From positions 94,746-130,657 of the forward strand of contig DFYO01000039.1 in the NCBI GenBank assembly GCA_002381865.1: a stretch of 35,912 nucleotides of DNA, in the 5' to 3' direction. Each line of letters opens with the position of its first letter. Position 1 is the stretch's first letter. Positions 1 to 7,668 of this stretch are shown here, one piece after another. A program made the position numbers and the translations under genes. This DNA comes from Clostridiales bacterium UBA4080. GTDB lineage: Bacteria > Bacillota > Clostridia > Lachnospirales > Vallitaleaceae. Below the pieces are notes generated by a model. That model had not been told where the DNA came from, did no database searches, and saw only the letters and a list, made by a program, of their open reading frames with translations.

Positions 1-3
1 ATA

Positions 4-77
4 GCGTTCGGTGAACGCGTTTCTCGTAGAATAGGAAAGTTTGGTCTCTTGCAAGCAAGATGAACTTTCCTATTCTA
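4..77. repeat. Nested palindromes at left edge of window
   Basis: A short perfect hairpin (GCGTTC at 4-9, GAACGC at 13-18) is followed by a long one: a 15-base arm at 27-41 (TAGAATAGGAAAGTT) is exactly complementary to 63-77. Inside that loop a further perfect 6-bp stem (47-52 with 55-60) closes on two bases. There is no T-run on the 3' side in either orientation, so it does not look like a standard terminator. It could be a dispersed palindromic repeat, a structured RNA end or a protein-binding site. The window cuts it on the left, so its true extent is unknown. Confidence 0.6.
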
Positions 78-215
78 TAAAAAAATGAAATTCACCTTGT
101 ACTTTATTATAGCATAGCAAATACCATATATATAGTGTTTTTTCCCTGTTAAAATCAATAAGCAAAGTGTTTTACTTTCCCAAAATACAATTAATTTTTT
201 TATCCGTATACAGTA

Positions 216-803
216 TTATTCTGTATATTTGTTTATTATTTTTTCCATCATTTCTTCATTCATTCCTCCTGGTATAAAGGTTTTGTATTCTCCCTTGTAA
301 TAAACAAATGTAGTCGGATAGCCTGTTACATATTTATAAAAATCCTTTGTCTGACTTCCGTCTAAATCTATTGCCATCGGGAAAGTATATCCTGATTCCT
401 CGTACCAGCTTAAAACTTCATTAACACTCTTTTCATTCGAGTCAAAGTTTACATTCATTATTAGTATTCCGACCTCTTTATTATATTTATCATATATTTT
501 TTGAAATTCTGGCATTTCATTCATACATGGACCACACCATGTTACAAAAAAATTCAAAAATAAAAGTTTGTCATTATACTCACTAAAATCAATAATATTC
601 CCTTTGCCATCATCAACTGTAAAATCCAATGGGAATTTTGTCTGCTTTTTTGAAGTTTCTGTATTTGATATAGTTTCCTCGTTTTTTTGTTCTGTTTGTG
701 CCTGCTTATTAAGATTATCATTCTTGCATCCGGTAAAGAGTACGAGCGTAAAAATAGCTGCAAATAATACTACTGTCATAAATACTTTTTTAATAGCTTT
801 CAT
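216..803 (-). CDS. TlpA/ResA-like thioredoxin-fold lipoprotein
   Basis: Predicted membrane-anchored extracytoplasmic thiol-disulfide oxidoreductase of 195 aa. The N terminus has a lysine-rich start, a hydrophobic stretch (about residues 9-23) and a lipobox ending in Cys26 (LFTGC), so it should be a lipoprotein facing outward. A low-complexity linker (about 27-55) leads to a thioredoxin fold with the WCGPC active site (Cys90, Cys93) and the cis-proline loop GYPTTF (Pro163). The start is fixed by a GGAGG site just upstream. It lies 96 bp downstream of the ccdA-like gene on the same strand. The pairing suggests the membrane protein passes electrons from the cytoplasm to this thioredoxin. The substrate is unknown; ResA- or TlpA-type roles and peroxide or methionine-sulfoxide repair are alternatives. 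A TATACAG/CTGTATA inverted repeat overlaps the stop codon. Confidence 0.88.
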   Translation of the reverse strand: MKAIKKVFMTVVLFAAIFTLVLFTGCKNDNLNKQAQTEQKNEETISNTETSKKQTKFPLDFTVDDGKGNIIDFSEYNDKLLFLNFFVTWCGPCMNEMPEFQKIYDKYNKEVGILIMNVNFDSNEKSVNEVLSWYEESGYTFPMAIDLDGSQTKDFYKYVTGYPTTFVYYKGEYKTFIPGGMNEEMMEKIINKYTE

Positions 804-899
804 AGAACAAATCCTCCTTTTAATTAAACCCTGCTTCTCTTTTCAAAAAGATGCCCTCAAATATTTTATCCAACTACTTTGTTCAAGAGTTTTATTCAT

Positions 900-1589
900 T
901 TATCTTAGATTAATAAAAGAAATCCAATTTGTAATCATCAAAACACCCATTGAAATTATTATTATTCCCGAGATTTTCTTTATGATATTTAGATATGGAT
1001 ATACTCCCTTGATTTTTTCTACAAAAAAGCCCGCCAAGAATGCCGATAACAAAAATACCGTTGCAAAGCCTGCCGAATATACCATCATAAGGCTACCAGA
1101 CCTCAAAAAATCACCCTCAATACTTGCAATCATTAATATTGAAACAATAATTGGTCCATTACATGGTGTCCATCCAAAGCTAAACACTATTCCCAAAACT
1201 AGTGATTTGAAAAAGCCCGGAGAATAATTACCGTATTTTATTTTTCTTTCTTTTTCTAAAAACCCAAGCTTAAAATCAAACAAAAAATATAATCCAAATA
1301 ATATCATTAATACTCCGCCTGAAATTCTTATAATATCGTTGAATTCCAATAGAAGTCCCGTAATTGCTCCTGCTCCGAAGCCCATCAGAATATTAAGCAA
1401 AGAAACACCCATTGCAAAGGCTAGCGCGTTAAACATTAGTCTATACCTTACTCTGCTGGATTTAATATTAGTAACGGCATCTCCCGCTAAATAACCAAAA
1501 TATAATGGTAGCATTGGCAGAATACATGGCGTAAAAAAAGCCATAAGCCCATAAACAAAGGCAATTGTATATGTAATATCCAAACTCAA
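900..1589 (-). CDS. ccdA: CcdA/DsbD-type transmembrane electron carrier
   Basis: Membrane protein of about 229 aa with roughly six hydrophobic helices and the two family cysteines in the expected places: Cys22 in FFTPCILPMLP and Cys143 in GWTPCNGPI. CcdA proteins relay reducing equivalents from cytoplasmic thioredoxin across the membrane to extracytoplasmic thioredoxin-like proteins. The adjacent TlpA-like lipoprotein is the obvious partner. The start is a TTG. The codon at 1589 is only 3 nt from GGAGG, so the in-frame TTG at 1583 (9 nt from GGAGG) is at least as likely; it removes only two residues. Assignment to the family is firm. The exact partner and physiological target are inferred from context. 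Confidence 0.9.
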   Translation of the reverse strand: MSLDITYTIAFVYGLMAFFTPCILPMLPLYFGYLAGDAVTNIKSSRVRYRLMFNALAFAMGVSLLNILMGFGAGAITGLLLEFNDIIRISGGVLMILFGLYFLFDFKLGFLEKERKIKYGNYSPGFFKSLVLGIVFSFGWTPCNGPIIVSILMIASIEGDFLRSGSLMMVYSAGFATVFLLSAFLAGFFVEKIKGVYPYLNIIKKISGIIIISMGVLMITNWISFINLR

Positions 1590-1608
1590 GCACCTCCTTG
1601 TTTGTTAT

Positions 1609-1637
1609 ATTATAATATATGGATATTAAAAAGTAAA
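1609..1637 (-). promoter_or_regulatory. Promoter of ccdA-tlpA operon
   Basis: On the minus strand TTTACT (1637-1632), a 17-bp spacer and a perfect TATAAT (1614-1609) form a sigma-A-type promoter. It gives a very short leader before the ccdA ribosome site. The stretch 1638-1857 upstream holds no gene I can support. Confidence 0.65.
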
Positions 1638-1857
1638 CCCTGGTTTTATGCTTAATAACTACAACCTTTTTCCACAAAGCTAAAAGTACATTACTTATAT
1701 TTTTGCAAAACAAAAGAACCGTTTCTTTTGACCTGACAGCCAATATCTATGCTGTAGCTGTTTAGGCCAAAAAGCAACCGTCCTTATGATTTAAAAACCA
1801 AGCAATAGCTTAAATTTCTTATAAAATTTTCAAAGCATTAGGCTAAAGCTTTACCTG

Positions 1858-2538
1858 TCAGCCCTCATTTAAAGCCGTTCTTTTTATTGTCTTCATAGCC
1901 ACATCAAGAGCAGGTATCGAAATAATAATTGCTGTTAAAAATACTTCAACTCCAATATATGAAATATTATATGCCGCAGAATAAATCATAGGGTCCCAAT
2001 CCTTTGGTGCATACGAAGCAAAAAATACAATCCCTGAAATAAAATGACATAAAAATCTTCCAAATGCACCAATCATAAGTCCTTTAATTAGTCCGCCTTC
2101 AGTCTTTGAAAACAAACCTGAAAGACCCAGCGCTGCAAAAGCTAATGGATAATCAAGTAATATTTGTACTGGATGAACAATATATCCTCCTAATGCTATT
2201 TGCAATAATCCATAAACAAGTCCCGCCAACATTCCCTGCTTAACACCATACCAATAACCAACTAATACAATGAAAAGCATACTACAAAGAGTAATTGCTC
2301 CTCCCTGTGGAAGCTGAAGAACCTTAATCATTGACAGCACCGTTGCAATCGCAATTGCAATAGAGGTATATGTGAGCTCCTTAATCTTAATATTCTGTGT
2401 TTTATTTTTACCGCTTAACACTAAAATAAATAACAATAATAATGCGGCAAGCAAAAATGTTACAACTTGACCTGTAGTTGTACCAAGTGCAGTAACAATA
2501 TCTCCTTTTGTAGTTGCATCAATAAAATCCTTAAACAT
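1858..2538 (-). CDS. thiT: ECF transporter S component ThiT (thiamine uptake)
   Basis: Hydrophobic protein of 226 aa matching the ThiT family of substrate-binding S components, which capture thiamine and associate with a shared energizing module (EcfT and two ATPases, not in this window). The core has several membrane helices and ThiT-like stretches: PQGGAITL, GYWYGVKQGMLAGLVYG and GYIVHPVQILLDYPLAF. It is longer than the usual ~190 aa because of an N-terminal extension with an additional hydrophobic segment (about residues 27-43). A TPP riboswitch sits immediately upstream, so expression should fall when thiamine pyrophosphate is abundant. This supports the substrate assignment strongly. The ATG at 2538 follows AGGAGG closely. 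It is a single-gene transcription unit as far as seen. Confidence 0.93.
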   Translation of the reverse strand: MFKDFIDATTKGDIVTALGTTTGQVVTFLLAALLLLFILVLSGKNKTQNIKIKELTYTSIAIAIATVLSMIKVLQLPQGGAITLCSMLFIVLVGYWYGVKQGMLAGLVYGLLQIALGGYIVHPVQILLDYPLAFAALGLSGLFSKTEGGLIKGLMIGAFGRFLCHFISGIVFFASYAPKDWDPMIYSAAYNISYIGVEVFLTAIIISIPALDVAMKTIKRTALNEG

Positions 2539-2544
2539 AAAAAA

Positions 2545-2569
2545 GCCTCCTTGTAATTTCGCAGGAAGC
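2545..2569 (-). promoter_or_regulatory. SD-sequestering / terminator hairpin (TPP riboswitch platform)
   Basis: On the minus strand GCTTCCT (2569-2563) can pair with AGGAGGC (2551-2545), which contains the thiT ribosome site and is followed by six T. The same GCTTCC can instead pair with GGGAAGC at 2616-2610, the 3' closing strand of the aptamer. Ligand binding would hold that strand in the aptamer and free GCTTCCT to mask the SD or terminate. The two alternative pairings are visible; the mechanism is inferred. Confidence 0.7.
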
Positions 2570-2607
2570 GTTGTCTGACTGAAGTATATAAATATTAAAT
2601 ATTTAGT

Positions 2608-2692
2608 ATGCTTCCCTCCGCCGGCATAATCCGGTTCAGGTAATAAGGGTCAGTTCAACTTTCTCAGCCTTTCGGCTCCCCTAGCGATTATA
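2608..2692 (-). ncRNA. TPP riboswitch (THI element)
   Basis: Read on the minus strand the leader has the hallmark THI-box order: GGGGAGCC, then CTGAGA, GACCC, ACCTGAACC and GGATTATGCC. This is the conserved thiamine-pyrophosphate aptamer with its pyrimidine- and pyrophosphate-sensing arms. It stands between the promoter at 2716-2744 and thiT, which is a standard target of this riboswitch. It is expected to switch thiT off when TPP is bound. Confidence 0.96.
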
Positions 2693-2715
2693 TTAAATTG
2701 TTTTATTTCCATACA

Positions 2716-2744
2716 AATATATACCATAGTTCTTTTTTTGTCAA
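2716..2744 (-). promoter_or_regulatory. Promoter of TPP riboswitch-thiT
   Basis: Consensus -35 TTGACA (2744-2739), 17-bp spacer and TATATT (2721-2716) on the minus strand. Transcription would start about 15-20 bases before the aptamer. Confidence 0.75.
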
Positions 2745-2810
2745 TCATCTCAAGCTTTTATTTCTTGATTTGAAAGCCTTTAATACTCGCTACTAAGTAT
2801 GCTATAAAAG

Positions 2811-3662
2811 CTATTTAACACAAAAAGCTGATAATCCTAGCATTCCTTTTCCTGTATGAACCCCAAGCGCAGGACTCAAATGAGAAATAAAGCTTTCTCT
2901 TACATCTGCAATACTTTTTGCATAGCTCAAAAGCTCCTCTGCTTCATCCCATGCCCCTGCATTAATTACTGCCATATTAATAGTTTTGCCTTTAAACTTT
3001 TCTTCAAAAAGCTCTTTCATCTTTTGAACTGATTTTTTTCTGCCTCTTGTTTTATTAATTGTATAATAAATTCCGTCATCATCAACACCAATAATAGGCT
3101 TTATATCTAGCAATTCTCCTACAGTACCCTCTACTCTTCCAATTCTTCCGCCTTTTTTAAGATATTTAAGCGTTTTTATTACATAACACCCAAATATTTT
3201 TTCTCTAGTCTTATAAATAGTATCAATAATAGCTTCTGTGTCTTCTCCTTGCTTTACCTTCTTTGCTGCTTCAAGTACAATAAGCCCTAAAATAACAGAC
3301 AGTGTTTTAGCATCTATAACTTGAATTTTCATAATTGACTGATCATATTCTTCAGCTAATAACCTCATCAAATTATAAGTACCACTTAGTTTTGAGGATA
3401 AGGCAATGCATATCGCATCCGTGTATCCCTTTTCACTAAGTCTGTCAAACAAATCGAGTATTTCTCCCGAATCTGGTAATGAAGTCTTTGGAATTTCCTC
3501 TTCAAGTCTATCTAAAACCTCTTGAGGCTGAATATCGACTCCATCTCTATATTCCTCTTTTTCATATATTACTCTTAAAGGAACAATCTTAATATCATAT
3601 TTTTCCACCAGCTCTAGCGGCAAATCACATGACGAATCAGTAACTATAGCAATTTTTGACAT
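2811..3662 (-). CDS. DegV family fatty-acid-binding protein
   Basis: Protein of 283 aa with the DegV signature from the first residues (KIAIVTDSSCDLP). It has the typical two-lobed layout, with SLPDSGE in the N lobe and KYLKKGGRIGR and ALGVHTGKG further on. Family members bind a fatty acid in a cleft between the lobes; FakB proteins hand it to the kinase FakA for phosphorylation and phospholipid synthesis. No FakA-like gene is adjacent, so the partner is elsewhere or the role differs. The start is backed by AGGAGG upstream. It has its own promoter, whose -10 is covered by a perfect inverted repeat, suggesting a dedicated regulator. Confidence 0.92.
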   Translation of the reverse strand: MSKIAIVTDSSCDLPLELVEKYDIKIVPLRVIYEKEEYRDGVDIQPQEVLDRLEEEIPKTSLPDSGEILDLFDRLSEKGYTDAICIALSSKLSGTYNLMRLLAEEYDQSIMKIQVIDAKTLSVILGLIVLEAAKKVKQGEDTEAIIDTIYKTREKIFGCYVIKTLKYLKKGGRIGRVEGTVGELLDIKPIIGVDDDGIYYTINKTRGRKKSVQKMKELFEEKFKGKTINMAVINAGAWDEAEELLSYAKSIADVRESFISHLSPALGVHTGKGMLGLSAFCVK

Positions 3663-3726
3663 TATAGCCTCCTAAAACAGTATGTTAAAGCATCTTTATG
3701 ATATAACATAGTATTCAATACCACTT

Positions 3727-3766
3727 TGATATAGCAAATTATATCATAGACCCTGAATGTGTGCAA
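3727..3766 (-). promoter_or_regulatory. degV promoter with overlapping palindromic operator
   Basis: TTGCAC (3766-3761), 17 bp and TATAAT (3743-3738) on the minus strand form the promoter. A perfect inverted repeat, TGATATA-6 bp-TATATCA at 3727-3746, covers the -10 element. It could be an operator for a dimeric repressor. The promoter is well supported; the operator role is inference. Confidence 0.6.
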
Positions 3767-3784
3767 TCCCTAATTCAATAGGTT

Positions 3785-4207
3785 TTATTCAATTTCAAGG
3801 CTTGAATATCTCAAATGATATTGGATATACAGCGTTGGTTTTGTTGTATCAACTTCATAATAATCCAGCTGATTTTCAAAATTACTTCTGTATCTTTCGC
3901 CCTCTTCAATTACTTCCCAATCTCTTGGAATCAAAAGTTCAATATGACTGAACTCTCCAAAAATTTCAAGAGTAGCATCTTCTTTAAGCTCTGCGCTTCT
4001 TAGATCTATTACAACATCACTAAAAGCAATGCCATATGCAGCTCCTTTAAATTCCTCTCCCTCAAAGTCAATTGTTTCATTTTTTCCAACAATACAATTT
4101 TCATATTGCAGCTTCATAGTTCTTATTCTGAGCGAAACATTGTAAGCTAGCACTCCAACTCCTGCAAGAGCTGAAACACCTAAGAATCTTTTGAAAAATT
4201 TACTCAT
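3785..4207 (-). CDS. Small membrane-anchored protein with LiaF-like beta domain
   Basis: Protein of 140 aa with an N-terminal hydrophobic helix (about residues 8-24) and then a beta-rich domain. The stretch AFSDVVIDLRSAELKEDATL followed by an IEL-LIPRDWEV strand resembles the C-terminal 'cell-wall-active antibiotic response' domain of LiaF and related proteins. Those sense or modulate envelope stress in Gram-positive bacteria. Here the multi-helix N terminus of LiaF is absent; only one anchor is seen. It begins one base after the tgt stop codon, with its ribosome site inside the end of tgt, so the two are co-transcribed. There is no obvious functional link to Tgt. The function is unknown and the domain match is moderate. 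Confidence 0.6.
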   Translation of the reverse strand: MSKFFKRFLGVSALAGVGVLAYNVSLRIRTMKLQYENCIVGKNETIDFEGEEFKGAAYGIAFSDVVIDLRSAELKEDATLEIFGEFSHIELLIPRDWEVIEEGERYRSNFENQLDYYEVDTTKPTLYIQYHLRYSSLEIE

Positions 4208-4208
4208 T

Positions 4209-5339
4209 TTAAACTCCTCCTTTAATCGTCTCCAGTTTTCTCATTTTATAGGCATCATAATTATTATCCTCTATCGCTGCTCTTATTTCTTCCATCATAG
4301 AATTATAAAAATACAGATTATGCAAAACACAAAGTCTCATTCCTAGCATTTCCTTTGCTTTCAATAGATGTCTGATATATGCTCTGCTATAAGATGTACA
4401 GGCTGGACATTTGCAGCCCTCTTCAATTGGTCTGTCATCTAGTACAAATTTTGCATTGAATAAATTTAATTTTCCATAATTCGTATAAACATGCCCATGT
4501 CTTCCGTTCCTTGTAGGATATACGCAGTCAAAAAAATCAACTCCTCTTGCTACCGCTTCAAGTATATTTTCTGGTGTTCCAACTCCCATCAAATATGTGG
4601 GTTTATTTCTAGGCAGGCTAGGAACTACTGCATCAAGTATTCTATACATCTCTGAATGTGTTTCTCCTACAGCCAATCCACCAATGGCATATCCGTCTAA
4701 TTCCATTTCACTAATTCGCTTTCCATGTTCAATTCTTATGTCTTCATAAGTACCGCCTTGATTTATTCCAAATAGCATCTGATGCTTATTAATTGTATCC
4801 TCTAATGAATTTAGTCTTTTCATTTCTTTCTTGCATCTTTCAAGCCATCTGGTTGTTCTTTCAACCGAATCCATCATATATTCTCTAGTTGCTGGATAAG
4901 GAGGGCATTCATCAAACGCCATAGCTATTGTTGATGCAATATTGGATTGAATCTGCATGCTTTCTTCTGGCCCCATAAAAATTTTTCTTCCGTCAATATG
5001 TGAAGCAAAATACACTCCCTCTTCTTTTATTTTCCTCAGCGCTGTAAGTGAAAATACCTGAAAGCCTCCTGAATCTGTTAATATAGGTTTATCCCAATTC
5101 ATAAACCTATGAAGTCCTCCAATTTTTTTTATTATTTCATCTCCCGGTCTGAGATGCAAATGATATGTATTGGAAAGCTCGACCTGACACTTTATATTTC
5201 TCAAATCCTCTGTTGATACTGCCCCTTTAATTGCAGCTGCCGTACCTACATTCATAAAAACTGGTGTTTGAATTTCTCCATGTACAGTTTTTAGGGTTCC
5301 TCTTTTTGCCATGCCGTCTTCATTTAATAGTGTATACAT
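4209..5339 (-). CDS. tgt: tRNA-guanine transglycosylase (queuine tRNA-ribosyltransferase)
   Basis: Exchanges guanine-34 of GUN-anticodon tRNAs for preQ1 on the queuosine pathway. The 376-aa protein has the catalytic/base-recognition stretch LTDSGGFQVFSL (Asp89), the nucleophile region DFFDCVYPTRNGRHG, and a zinc site built from CKCPACTSY plus a later Cys/His. These are all canonical for bacterial Tgt. The reading frame is open to 5402, but the ATG at 5339 follows AAGGA and gives the standard MYTLL-type N terminus, so I chose it. The small LiaF-like gene follows immediately. queA, commonly adjacent, is not in the window. Confidence 0.96.
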   Translation of the reverse strand: MYTLLNEDGMAKRGTLKTVHGEIQTPVFMNVGTAAAIKGAVSTEDLRNIKCQVELSNTYHLHLRPGDEIIKKIGGLHRFMNWDKPILTDSGGFQVFSLTALRKIKEEGVYFASHIDGRKIFMGPEESMQIQSNIASTIAMAFDECPPYPATREYMMDSVERTTRWLERCKKEMKRLNSLEDTINKHQMLFGINQGGTYEDIRIEHGKRISEMELDGYAIGGLAVGETHSEMYRILDAVVPSLPRNKPTYLMGVGTPENILEAVARGVDFFDCVYPTRNGRHGHVYTNYGKLNLFNAKFVLDDRPIEEGCKCPACTSYSRAYIRHLLKAKEMLGMRLCVLHNLYFYNSMMEEIRAAIEDNNYDAYKMRKLETIKGGV

Positions 5340-5542
5340 AGTGCCATCCTTATTTGTTTGGTTAAATATTTTATTTCTTGTTATTTCATTATAACACAGC
5401 ATAATTTGAGCTACAATAGAGGCTTTCGTATACTAAAAGCCTTATTATATGATGTTTATTCCACTTGATGCATAATCAAGTCTAGCAGACTAAGACATTA
5501 TCATATACAGCTTAGACTTATACTCTGATTTTTAAGGTATAC

Positions 5543-5571
5543 TTGCTAATTTGCTCCATTTTGTTTATAAT
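5543..5571 (+). promoter_or_regulatory. Promoter of aroC
   Basis: TTGCTA (5543-5548), 17-bp spacer and perfect TATAAT (5566-5571) on the plus strand, in the divergent tgt/aroC interval. The start codon follows about 35 bases later with AGGAGG. Confidence 0.7.
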
Positions 5572-5606
5572 AACATTGATTTTATTTATTATTAGGAGGA
5601 ACAAAT

Positions 5607-6713
5607 ATGGCTGGTTCCAGTATCGGTACTATTTTCAAAATATCTACCTGGGGTGAGTCCCACGGCAAAGGCATTGGTGTTGTAGTTGACGGATGTCCTG
5701 CAGGTTTAGCCCTTAACGAAAGTGATATACAGTCTTTTTTAGATAGGAGAAGGCCTGGTCAGTCACCATTTTCTACTCCTCGCATGGAAGCAGATAAGGT
5801 TGAAATCTTATCTGGTGTATTCGAAGGAAAAACAACGGGTACTCCTATCTCAATGATAGTTTTCAATCAAACTCAGCGCTCTTCAGATTATACAGAAATT
5901 GCAAGCTTTTACAGACCCGGTCATGCTGATTATACCTTTGATTCAAAATATGGCTTTAGGGATTACACCGGAGGCGGACGTTCCTCTGGCCGCGAGACAA
6001 TTGCTCGCGTTGCCGCAGGCGCAATTGCAGCAAAGCTTCTTTTGAATCTTGGTATTTCATTAAATGCATATACATATTCAATAGGTCCTATTCATATTGA
6101 CAGAGAGCTTTTTGACGTTAACCAGATATATAAAAACAATCTTTATATGCCCGACGCTAGTTGTGTGGAAAAAGCAACCGCTTACTTAAACGAGATAAAA
6201 TCCAGTGAAAACTCTGCTGGAGGCATAATAGAATGTATTGTCAACAACCTTCCTGCTGGAATTGGTGATCCTGTTTTTGAAAAACTTGATGCGAATTTGG
6301 CAAAAGCTATTATGTCCATCGGAAGTGTTAAGGGTGTTGAAATTGGAGATGGTTTTCAGGTATCTGAAAAAACCGGTCTTGAAAACAACGATGCTTTTGT
6401 TGTATCAAATAAAAAGGTAGCAAAAAAATCCAATCATGCAGGCGGAATACTTGGCGGAATAAGTGATGGCTCTCAGATTTTTTTAAGAGCTGCAATCAAA
6501 CCTACACCCTCTATCCATTCTTCCCAGGATACTATTAATAATAAAATGGAAAATATAAGTATTAATATCAAGGGAAGACATGACCCAATTATTGTTCCTA
6601 GAGCAGTTGTCGTTGTTGAAGCAATGGTTGCAATCACAGTCCTTGATTCACTGCTATTAAATATGAGTGCACGTTTAGATAATGTTATTAAACTATATTC
6701 AAACAGCTTATAA
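5607..6713 (+). CDS. aroC: Chorismate synthase
   Basis: Last step of the shikimate pathway: conversion of 5-enolpyruvylshikimate-3-phosphate to chorismate, using reduced FMN as a catalytic cofactor. The protein is 368 aa, the usual length. Signature stretches are present: FKISTWGESHGKGIG near the N terminus, GYRDYTGGGRSSGRETIARVA-type sequence in the middle (here GFRDYTGGGRSSGRE), and GGISDG plus RHDP in the C-terminal half. It has AGGAGG at the ideal distance, its own promoter and a strong terminator, so it is a monocistronic unit. Other shikimate genes are not nearby. Confidence 0.97.
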   Translation: MAGSSIGTIFKISTWGESHGKGIGVVVDGCPAGLALNESDIQSFLDRRRPGQSPFSTPRMEADKVEILSGVFEGKTTGTPISMIVFNQTQRSSDYTEIASFYRPGHADYTFDSKYGFRDYTGGGRSSGRETIARVAAGAIAAKLLLNLGISLNAYTYSIGPIHIDRELFDVNQIYKNNLYMPDASCVEKATAYLNEIKSSENSAGGIIECIVNNLPAGIGDPVFEKLDANLAKAIMSIGSVKGVEIGDGFQVSEKTGLENNDAFVVSNKKVAKKSNHAGGILGGISDGSQIFLRAAIKPTPSIHSSQDTINNKMENISINIKGRHDPIIVPRAVVVVEAMVAITVLDSLLLNMSARLDNVIKLYSNSL

Positions 6714-6732
6714 TTATAAATAAATATAGTAT

Positions 6733-6780
6733 TGGCAGAGTATCCTATATTTCTTCAAGATACTCTGCCATTTTTATTTA
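6733..6780 (+). terminator. Rho-independent terminator of aroC
   Basis: Perfect 12-bp stem (TGGCAGAGTATC at 6733-6744 with GATACTCTGCCA at 6759-6770) followed by five T. It may also slow converging transcription from the metA-dppA side. A second, weaker 7-bp hairpin (6790-6796 with 6806-6812) lies just beyond. Confidence 0.9.
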
Positions 6781-6860
6781 AGAAGACTAGCCTTGCTATT
6801 TTTGTGCAAGGCTTAGTATATAATATAAATTTTTCATTTAAAATACAGTTTTAGATATAC

Positions 6861-7667
6861 CTATTCACTAATAACAAAGCTTAAAAAACGCAACACATCA
6901 AAGTAATCCTTCGTTCTATATTTAACAGTAAATCCATCCTCAAAAGCTGATGCTCCCTTGTAAAAAGAAGCCCTATATGCATCTGCGTGCTTTACAAAAA
7001 CCAGCTCAATATCAAAGGTTTGAGGTAAAACAATCGGATTTTTAACATTATTATCTAAGGCAATCTTGGTTTGTGCCTTTATCTGTTTGCAGACCTCTAT
7101 CGGACTATAATTAATTGTTGCTCCTCCAAAACCCTCTTTTGTTGCAACCGTTGAAATGTAAGGATTAATTCTGTTGACATCCTTACACAAACCCTTATCT
7201 CCAGTAACCAAAACTACCGGTACTTTCTCATACGCACATGCATAGTAATAAATCAAAAATTCAGAAGCAATTTCACCATTAATCTTAATTGTCCTGACTT
7301 TCTTAGGAAATAAGGTATGAGAAATCGGATTTGTATTTGAACCTGCTTTACTATGATATCCAACAAAAACTGCAGCATCAAATCCTTTTTCTATTCCTTC
7401 AACCATTCCATATGGATGGCCACTCCAGCCTCTGATTAATTTTGTCTCTGGTGGAAAGCTTTCGTGCTTAAGATTTCTTCCTGTATCATGTGCATCCTTG
7501 ATATAAATTTGCCTAAAGCCCATTTCCAGAGCTGTATAAACTACTGCTTGGATTTCCTTTGTCCATTCAGCAATAAATTGATGGCTTTCATGATTTAACA
7601 AATCGGTCTCACTCCAGCTAGTCACTCCGCAAACACCTTCAATGTCTGCACTTATATAAAGCTTCAT
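6861..7667 (-). CDS. dppA: M55 family D-aminopeptidase (DppA-like)
   Basis: Predicted zinc-dependent aminopeptidase of the DppA family, whose characterised member in Bacillus forms a ring-shaped decamer acting on D-amino-acid peptides. Near the start is SADIEGVCGV, carrying the metal-binding Asp and Glu. Further on come KDAHDTGRN, GYHSKAG and NGEIASE, all family metal or catalytic positions. I place the start at the ATG at 7667 (268 aa): a GTG nine bases upstream is in frame but overlaps the only ribosome site (AGGTG). With this start it begins one base after the metA stop codon, so the two genes are translationally coupled. The substrate here is unknown; linkage to methionine synthesis is unusual and unexplained. 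Confidence 0.88.
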   Translation of the reverse strand: MKLYISADIEGVCGVTSWSETDLLNHESHQFIAEWTKEIQAVVYTALEMGFRQIYIKDAHDTGRNLKHESFPPETKLIRGWSGHPYGMVEGIEKGFDAAVFVGYHSKAGSNTNPISHTLFPKKVRTIKINGEIASEFLIYYYACAYEKVPVVLVTGDKGLCKDVNRINPYISTVATKEGFGGATINYSPIEVCKQIKAQTKIALDNNVKNPIVLPQTFDIELVFVKHADAYRASFYKGASAFEDGFTVKYRTKDYFDVLRFLSFVISE

Positions 7668-7668
7668 A

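Noticed and set aside
568..1227. 219-aa plus-strand open frame
   Set aside because: It lies antisense to the TlpA-like and CcdA-like genes, whose protein motifs are unmistakable; low-complexity composition typical of a shadow frame.
1468..1743. 91-aa minus-strand open frame
   Set aside because: It overlaps the ccdA start in another frame, runs through its promoter, has no ribosome site and no family resemblance.
6787..6816. Terminator for dppA on the minus strand
   Set aside because: The 7-bp stem is followed by only a scattered T content; too weak to call.
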